DNA of 64,000 nt from an uncultured Opitutia bacterium (GTDB lineage: Bacteria > Verrucomicrobiota > Verrucomicrobiia > Opitutales > Coraliomargaritaceae). The stretch spans positions 1-64,000 of the forward strand of contig CAKZOI010000010.1 of the NCBI GenBank assembly GCA_937136395.1, in the 5' to 3' direction. A model generated the notes under the pieces. It did not search any database. It was not told the DNA's origin and saw only the letters and a list, made by a program, of their open reading frames with translations. Position 1 is the stretch's first letter. Each line of letters begins with the position of its first letter. Shown here one piece after another: positions 59,159 through 64,000 of the stretch. The translations under genes were made by a program, and so were the position numbers.

Positions 59159-59617
59159 ATGACTATACTACCGATACTTGTTCTGGGCGCACTCTGTGGA
59201 CTGATTGGCGCGTTCGCGATGAATCTCTTTATGCGGCAAGTCAGCACCGCTTACAGTAAACGGGTCGATATGATTCGCGCCCTCGGCAGTTTCTTCACTG
59301 GCAAACTCGAAAACTCAGCCTCTATTGGCACGGCCATCCATAGCCTTGCCGGTATCTTCTTTGGCATCATCTATTTCTATATAATGAACCTCATGGGTGC
59401 CTTTCAATTTCCACACGCCATCTTTCTCGGCATCGGTTTCGGCTTCTTCCACGGACTCATCACCAGTTACGGACTCATGTTCTATGCCAGTGAACGGCAC
59501 CCCATCGAAGCATACAAAAAGGCGACCCTTGAAGAAGGTATGCTACACCTCATCGGTCATATCATATTCGGCGCCGTTGTTGGCTTTCTAGGTGCCATGG
59601 TGTCCTTCATGCTATAA
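59159..59617 (+). CDS. hypothetical membrane protein
   Basis: 152 residues, about four membrane segments (MTILPILVLGALCGLIGAFA, SIGTAIHSLAGIFFGIIYFY, AIFLGIGFGFFHGLITSYGL, MLHLIGHIIFGAVVGFLGAM). Not recognised. Histidines lie near the helix ends (HSLAG, HGLIT, HLIGH), a pattern that could bind metal, but this is speculation. Confidence 0.72.
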   Translation: MTILPILVLGALCGLIGAFAMNLFMRQVSTAYSKRVDMIRALGSFFTGKLENSASIGTAIHSLAGIFFGIIYFYIMNLMGAFQFPHAIFLGIGFGFFHGLITSYGLMFYASERHPIEAYKKATLEEGMLHLIGHIIFGAVVGFLGAMVSFML

Positions 59618-59665
59618 AGAACACTTTCCTGCAAATTCTCCATCACCAGTATCTCGCATAATAGC

Positions 59666-59706
59666 CGTAGGGGCTTCATTTATGAAGACCGCCGAGCATA
59701 GACCTA
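59666..59706 (+). repeat. TGAAGACCGCCGA repeat, copy 2
   Basis: GTAGGGGCTTCATTTATGAA then GACCGCCGAGCATAGACCTA; stem GCTTCA-TTTA-TGAAG(A/C). Partner of 44704-44746. Confidence 0.65.
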
Positions 59707-59779
59707 ACTTTCCATGCTTCGCTACACACGCTGTGCAAGACACGCTTTACATGCCCTGTCGATCCGTTAGACAGGATAC

Positions 59780-61345
59780 ATGACACGCGCATTCTCACTA
59801 CTCGCATTAAGCTTGAGCAGCTTGGCTCTGCTCTTCACCGGTTGCCAAACCCAAGTTCCTACCCGAACTGCGGATCGTGGATACACCACACCAAAGACAG
59901 CACCCGTCCAGTCAACACAGTGGCAAGCAGCCACAACATCCGCACCTGTTGTCACCAGCAGCGCACCAAAATTTATGGCGGCTCCGGCGAGGAAATCCTC
60001 CGATGTCATTTTCAAAAGCAATCAAATCGAAGTCACTAAAACCGTCCTCGAAGCCGCTTCCGTAGGGGGTAAGCTCAAGTATCGCATCGCCATCAAAGCA
60101 CTCGACGATGTCAGCACCGTCCGCGTCACCGAATCGATTCCAGCCGGTGTGCAGTTCATCGCATCCACGCCATCGAGTTCCTTTGCAGGGGGCAACGCCA
60201 ACTGGGTCTTCCCCTCCATGAGCAAAGGGCAGACTCAAAACATCGACGTCACAGTAAAACCGATCACCGAAGGCGATCATACCATCTGCTCCACCGTATC
60301 CGTGGATAACGCCTTCTGCCTCGATATCTTTTCAGGCCAACCCAAGCTAGACATCGTCAAGAAGGGCCCAGCATCCATCGAACTAGGCGAGGAAGCCACA
60401 TGGACCGTCACCGTGAGCAACAACGGTTCCGCCGAAGCAACCAACGTCACAGTCACCGACAAGCTACCCGATGCCTTCCAAGCCACTTCCAAATTAAGCC
60501 AAAATATCGGCAACATCGCACCTGGTGAAACCAAAAGCGCCACCTACAGCGCCAAAGCCGTCAAACAAGGTAGCTTCACTAACCGCGCCATCGCCAACTA
60601 CGACGGCGGCCCAGCCGTTGGCGGCGAAAGCAGCTCACCAATTACTGTAGTGCAGTCCGGTATTCGTATCCGTAAGACAGGTCCCGCTGAAGCCTACGTA
60701 TTCAAGCCCGTCACCTTTGACATCACTATCGAAAACACCGGCGACACCGATCTGAAAAATGTCCGTATCACCGATATCCTACCCAAAGGCACATCCGTTG
60801 CCGACAACGGTAAAGGCCGCGTCAGTGGCAATGCCATCGGTTGGATGATTCCAAATCTCCCAGCGGGCGCTAGCCAGTTGATCCGCACCGAAGTTGCAGC
60901 CACACGCAAGGGCACGTCCACCAATAAAGTGAAAGTCGTCACCGCCAACGGCCTCGAAGCAACCGACGAAGTCACCACCGATTGGCTCGCCGTTCCAGGC
61001 GTGACGGTTTCCATCACTGATAGCAAAGACCCCATTCGCGTCCAAGAAGCCACCCTCTACTCACTCCAAGTGAAAAACCAAGGCGACTTCGAACCCGTCA
61101 GCGGCACCGTAACCGTCACGTTCAACGATTCCATCAAGCCAACTTCAGTCGCAGGCGACGCCCAAGGCACCATTAATGGCCAAACCGTCACCTTCCCACG
61201 CACCACCCTTGAGCCCGGTAAGGACACCAACCTCACCATCACCGCCGAAGGTGCCAAGATCGGCCCCGGACGCGCCGTCATGGAATTCAGCGCCGACTTC
61301 CTCAGCGATCCAATCATCAGCCAGGAAACGACCAACGTTTACTAA
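59780..61345 (+). CDS. DUF11-repeat surface lipoprotein
   Basis: 521 residues. A lipoprotein signal peptide ends at LLFTGCQ (lipobox Cys about 22), then a Thr/Pro/Ala-rich stretch (to about 75). Three or four DUF11-type Ig-like repeats follow; boundaries are seen at [44 protein letters not shown] and [15 protein letters not shown]. They resemble the repeats of chlamydial OmcB and of archaeal/bacterial surface proteins. Location: outer membrane or cell surface. It is followed by degenerate Rhs sequence. Confidence 0.85.
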   Translation: MTRAFSLLALSLSSLALLFTGCQTQVPTRTADRGYTTPKTAPVQSTQWQAATTSAPVVTSSAPKFMAAPARKSSDVIFKSNQIEVTKTVLEAASVGGKLKYRIAIKALDDVSTVRVTESIPAGVQFIASTPSSSFAGGNANWVFPSMSKGQTQNIDVTVKPITEGDHTICSTVSVDNAFCLDIFSGQPKLDIVKKGPASIELGEEATWTVTVSNNGSAEATNVTVTDKLPDAFQATSKLSQNIGNIAPGETKSATYSAKAVKQGSFTNRAIANYDGGPAVGGESSSPITVVQSGIRIRKTGPAEAYVFKPVTFDITIENTGDTDLKNVRITDILPKGTSVADNGKGRVSGNAIGWMIPNLPAGASQLIRTEVAATRKGTSTNKVKVVTANGLEATDEVTTDWLAVPGVTVSITDSKDPIRVQEATLYSLQVKNQGDFEPVSGTVTVTFNDSIKPTSVAGDAQGTINGQTVTFPRTTLEPGKDTNLTITAEGAKIGPGRAVMEFSADFLSDPIISQETTNVY

Positions 61346-61475
61346 AGATACAACTACGACACCAACCAGCCATATGCGCCTTGAGCCAGCATATCGCCCG
61401 AAAAACAAGGGCAGTGATACGAGCCACTACAACCGCTCATGCCGCTCTCAAACGTCAACACACACATACGACACC

Positions 61476-61655
61476 CAAGCGACACTAAGCTTAGTAGCTT
61501 ATTACGGCTTCAGATACTATGATCCGGTTACGGGGCGTTGGCCATCAAGAGATCCCATTGAGGAAACTGGAGGATTGAATCTGTATGCAATGGTTGGGAA
61601 TGATGCGATTGATGTAATTGATTTATTAAGGAACTGCGAAGGGGTCATTTCGTAA
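61476..61655 (+). pseudogene. Rhs repeat-associated core fragment
   Basis: Encodes [40 protein letters not shown] then IDLLRN, the canonical end of an Rhs core (YYGxRYYDPxxGRWxSRDP). Rhs proteins are polymorphic toxins of >1000 residues; only about 50 residues remain. The frame upstream shows no further Rhs repeat and the toxin region is gone, so I read it as a decayed 3' core or an orphan tip. Confidence 0.85.
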
Positions 61656-62170
61656 ATCTTTTTATTCGTAAACGTATCCACTAATCAACTACACAACGCC
61701 GCAACTCGCCTCCACAATCAACGGCAAGAATCGGCCACTTCCACCCCGAACCGCACGCCTGTCTGGGGGCAGGTGAAGTCTGAACTTTTCGGTAAATACG
61801 TGTCGCGGAAAAAGGCTTCGCGAAGGGGTCATTTCCTTACCTTTGTGGTCGCTTCTCCTATCAACCAAACAACGACGCAACCGACCTCCACAAGTCCAAC
61901 TTCCAAGTCGCCCGTCCCGCCTTCGTTGCGCCTCTGGTCGCCCCCTGTTTTGCGAAGGGCTTTGGAAAGGGTCTGTCCACGTTTTCTTGATTTTAGCAGC
62001 TTCTCGGGTCAATGCCACAGCAGGCAACTGGCCTCCACTCGGCTCGCGCCTCTCCCACTTCCAATCGACCCTCCTTCGCCAAGGCTACGGCGGACATGCC
62101 GTCTCGTCACCGCCAGCGTGCGGGTTGCCTCAGGGCTTAGAGGGGGACAAACGTGAATGGCGCTAACTTA
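61636..62170. repeat. degenerate ~180-base repeats after the Rhs fragment
   Basis: GCGAAGGGGTCATTTC occurs at 61636-61651 and 61820-61835 exactly. Each is followed at a similar distance by a CAAC..C.GCCTCCAC.A stretch (61693, 61880 and, with more changes, 62021 regions). This looks like two or three decayed copies of one unit. The frames open here are not convincing genes. Confidence 0.55.
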
Positions 62171-62647
62171 AGCACCGAAAACAATACTACACATGGATTA
62201 AACATAGGTTTATATGTAGGGCTCGAACTGGCTCGATGCCATGACAACGCGGATAGGACTCGACCTGTGAACTGCGGCACTTTGCAAGCAAAGGCCCTAC
62301 AACTTTAGACCATGTTCAGCAAACAGTTACAGGGTAGCGCGGCGCCTTTATCGGCGCGCATAGATGCCTGCGAGGCAGCACACACTTTCGTGCGGCGTGA
62401 GACACGCCTGCGCTACCGGATAAAACAATACTAGAAATGGTATTATGCCATTGGAGATCAGGTCTGCCACGTTTTCTTGGTTCACTTATTTGCATTTGTA
62501 TCCGTTTATTCACTACATACTGTCACTCCCATAAACACTGTAACATTTTGGGAATCAGTGCCGTCTTGCTTAAACATATCTAACTCGCATATCTTAAGGA
62601 GGTTCATATCACTGCACATAAAGCCGATTTGAACAGCTAATGTAACT
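62171..62647. other. gap without gene, holding GGTAGCGCA elements
   Basis: No gene seen between the decayed region and the hydrolase. 62333-62361 reads GGTAGCGCGGCGCCTTTATC then GGCGCGC. 62390-62417, on the minus strand, reads GGTAGCGCAGGCGTGTCTCA then CGCCGCAC (stem GGCGTG/CACGCC, loop TCT). Between them lies TGCCTGCGAGGCA. A second motif CCACGTTTTCTTG occurs at about 61978 and 62469. Confidence 0.6.
62390..62417 (-). repeat. GGTAGCGCA palindromic element (intergenic copy)
   Basis: Same architecture as the in-gene copies at 8314-8343 and 11105-11134, with a third, different but perfectly pairing stem (GGCGTG/CACGCC). Confidence 0.8.
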
Positions 62648-63434
62648 ATGTCCTTACTCCTAAAAAAGTTCTTAAGATTATTCGCTGTAGTCTTTGTGGC
62701 ATTATTCGCTGCCTACCTTTTAATGGTTTTGTATATAGTATACATGGGGGATCGCCTAGCGTTTAACGTTCAGCCAACAAGCTATACTGAAACTACTTGT
62801 GACTTCGTGGAGAGCACTGATGGAAATCGGATTGCATATCGTTATTATCATTTACCAGGCGAGCGGCGCACCCTGCTCTACTCTCATGGTAGTAATGTCG
62901 ATATGGGCTCTATTGATTACATAAGCAAATTACTACTTAAACAGGGATATAATGTCCTAATGTATGATTATCCAGGAGTCGGACTGAGTTCTGGCACACT
63001 ATCAGAAGCGGGCACTTATGCTGCTTCGAGTGCTGTTTACAATTTACTCACTGGTCAGATGGGCATTCCAGAGGATCGGATTATACTATACGGTCGCTCC
63101 GTAGGGTGCGCACCAACACTACACTTGTCTATGCACCATGCGGGGGTCGGAGAGGTTGTTGTGGTCAGTCCTTTTCTAAGTCCCTTACGTATCGTCAGCA
63201 GAATTCCTATATTTCCAGAGGATCTCTTTGAAAACTATAAAAACCATACAGCATGTCGATCGGCCACTTTGGATCGTCCATGGCACGAAGGATACAACGG
63301 TCCCCGAATGGCATTCTCAGCGCTTACACGCTTTAGCCTCTGATGCCAAATACCTGCGAATCGAGGGCTATGGGCACGGAGATATTCACCAATCAGCTGA
63401 GCATATGGCATTGATGCAAAAACTTGCTCAGTAA
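62648..63434 (+). pseudogene. alpha/beta hydrolase, single-base frameshift in an A5 run
   Basis: The first frame (62648 onward) starts with a membrane segment (LFAVVFVALFAAYLLMVLYI) and carries the nucleophile elbow ILYGRSVGCAPTLHLS (GxSxG) up to FPEDLFENYK. The acid/His part continues in another frame (HVDRPLWIVHGTKDTTVPEW, then RIEGYGHGD) to a stop at 63434. The change falls at TATAAAAACC (63239-63243): removing one A gives ENYKTIQHVDRP and a continuous 261-residue BEM46/YfhR-like hydrolase. Read as is, the first frame ends at 63343 without the catalytic His. This may be a true frameshift, a phase-variable tract or a sequencing error. Confidence 0.85.
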
Positions 63435-63511
63435 TTTAGGGAATATCTCGGAGGCAATACAAGTGGTGAAAAGAGTTCTCAAATCCACTCATTCAAAATA
63501 CTCCTAAAAAA

Positions 63512-63859
63512 CTAGAGGTCTAGTTCGACAACTTCACCATTCTGAAGCGTCACACGAATGGGTTCTCCAACTTTGATGATCATGCCCTCATAACTTTCGC
63601 CGAGAATCGGTTTTAATGAGCGGATGTATTTATTGGGACCGATCAAGTCACCGATTCTTACTTCGGTCTTTCCCTCTTCGAGAAAATACTGATCTGCCGC
63701 AGATGCAATTTGCCGTAAATTATTAGTTACCGCTTTGGAGGGGTTTCGGCGCATTTCTTCTTCCCGATATGCCTGCCGCTGTTCTCTCATCTGCTCATCC
63801 AGCGCCTTAGCATTCGCTGGATGACTAAAATCTAAGATAAACGACTCGTAATGTCCCAC
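63512..63859 (-). CDS. hypothetical protein
   Basis: 115 residues if the GTG at 63859 is used; an in-frame ATG at 63790 (MREQRQAYREEEMRRNPSKA) gives 92. The C-terminal part NNLRQIASAADQYFLEEGKT then IRSLKPILGESYEGM resembles the segment after the hydrophobic helix of prepilin-like proteins in Verrucomicrobiota, but no N-terminal prepilin helix is present. It overlaps the 3' end of the next gene by 28 bases if the long start is right. Confidence 0.5.
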   Translation of the reverse strand: MGHYESFILDFSHPANAKALDEQMREQRQAYREEEMRRNPSKAVTNNLRQIASAADQYFLEEGKTEVRIGDLIGPNKYIRSLKPILGESYEGMIIKVGEPIRVTLQNGEVVELDL

Positions 63860-63999
63860 AAACGCGCCTCAAACGCTTCTGATTGAAAATATTCATTTAG
63901 CGCATTGAGTTGTTGTTCAGCCAACAATTCCTGTTGATCCACAAGCATCTTGGAAAAGCTTTCTGTGAAGGCATTGCTCACAGCTTCCAAATCGATCTG
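63832..63999 (-). CDS. 3' end of an unidentified gene, 5' part outside window
   Basis: Open from the right window edge to a TAG at 63834. It reads QIDLEAVSNAFTESFSKMLV, then DQQELLAEQQLNALNEYFQS, then EAFEARLWDITSRLS. It is helical and Gln/Glu-rich, with no motif I recognise. Confidence 0.55.
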   Translation of the reverse strand, partial: QIDLEAVSNAFTESFSKMLVDQQELLAEQQLNALNEYFQSEAFEARLWDITSRLS

Positions 64000-64000
64000 G

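Noticed and set aside
61689-62166. Several open frames of 107-127 codons on both strands
   Set aside because: They lie in decayed, repeated DNA, overlap each other and contain no motif; base use is unlike the neighbours.
62219-62300. Possible tRNA-like stretch (GGGCTCGAACTGGCTCGATG)
   Set aside because: I could not fold a cloverleaf, and no CCA or anticodon arm fits.

Overview
The window reads as a chromosomal segment of a Gram-negative bacterium of the Verrucomicrobiota, most likely class Opitutae (Puniceicoccales or Coraliomargarita-like). This is an inference from the gene set: a eukaryote-type HisA, AcnB, KdsA plus an LpxR-like outer-membrane protein (hence an LPS-bearing outer membrane), DUF1573/MauE genes, a DUF11 surface lipoprotein and an Rhs remnant. 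No rRNA or tRNA gene, CRISPR array, or intact transposase or phage gene was found.

Bases 1-15350 (all minus strand) form a surface-polysaccharide cluster: a WecF-like glycosyltransferase, Wzx flippase, sulfotransferase, VioA/FdtB-type sugar aminotransferase, two RmlA copies, RmlB, a UDP-HexNAc 6-dehydrogenase, a nucleotide-sugar 4-epimerase, an O-antigen ligase/polymerase and a WecA/TagO-like initiating transferase. Together they could make a lipid-linked repeat unit with an amino-deoxyhexose and a uronic acid, an assembly reminiscent of enterobacterial common antigen, probably sulfated. From 15659 to 29604 follow a GbsR-type regulator with a candidate operator, Smr, PdxH, TrxB, TatD, a Trp-repeat protein, KdsA, RsmD, an M16 peptidase, a rhodanese-MauE-DUF1573 redox module and an NtrC-type regulator. 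From 29802 to 44686: a TonB-dependent receptor, HisA, FecR-domain protein, EamA exporter, peroxiredoxin, AcnB, a STAS/PP2C partner-switch pair, ValS, an SDR protein and a chalcone-isomerase-like protein. From 44897 to 59617: the pyruvate dehydrogenase operon pdhA-pdhB-pdhC, a YkoF-like protein, Def, RsmG, an LpxR-like protein, ferredoxin, rhomboid, Prc-type protease, PrmC, PrfA and a HAD phosphatase. The right end (59780-64000) holds a DUF11 lipoprotein, a decayed Rhs region, a frameshifted alpha/beta hydrolase and two unidentified genes.

The most unusual aspect is a dense population of short palindromic elements in gaps and even inside genes. Several families keep the same flank and loop while the two stem arms change together from copy to copy. 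For example TGGAGGG-[stem]-CTCCGT-[stem'] has stems GGCGGTG, GGCAATG, GCGGCG and GGTTGCG, and a GTAG-[stem]-CACTCYTG-[stem'] family has stems AGCGA, TCAGG and TCAGA. Many sit as inverted pairs. Some lie in frame inside rmlB, the epimerase and the O-antigen ligase, and others supply stop codons (pdxH, the ligase, the Prc-type protease) or the last codons (prmC). Two four-helix-bundle protein genes are each bracketed by inverted low-complexity repeats. Conserved loops with compensating stems suggest hairpin-level selection or a hairpin-recognising mobility process; this is the best candidate here for an undescribed system.
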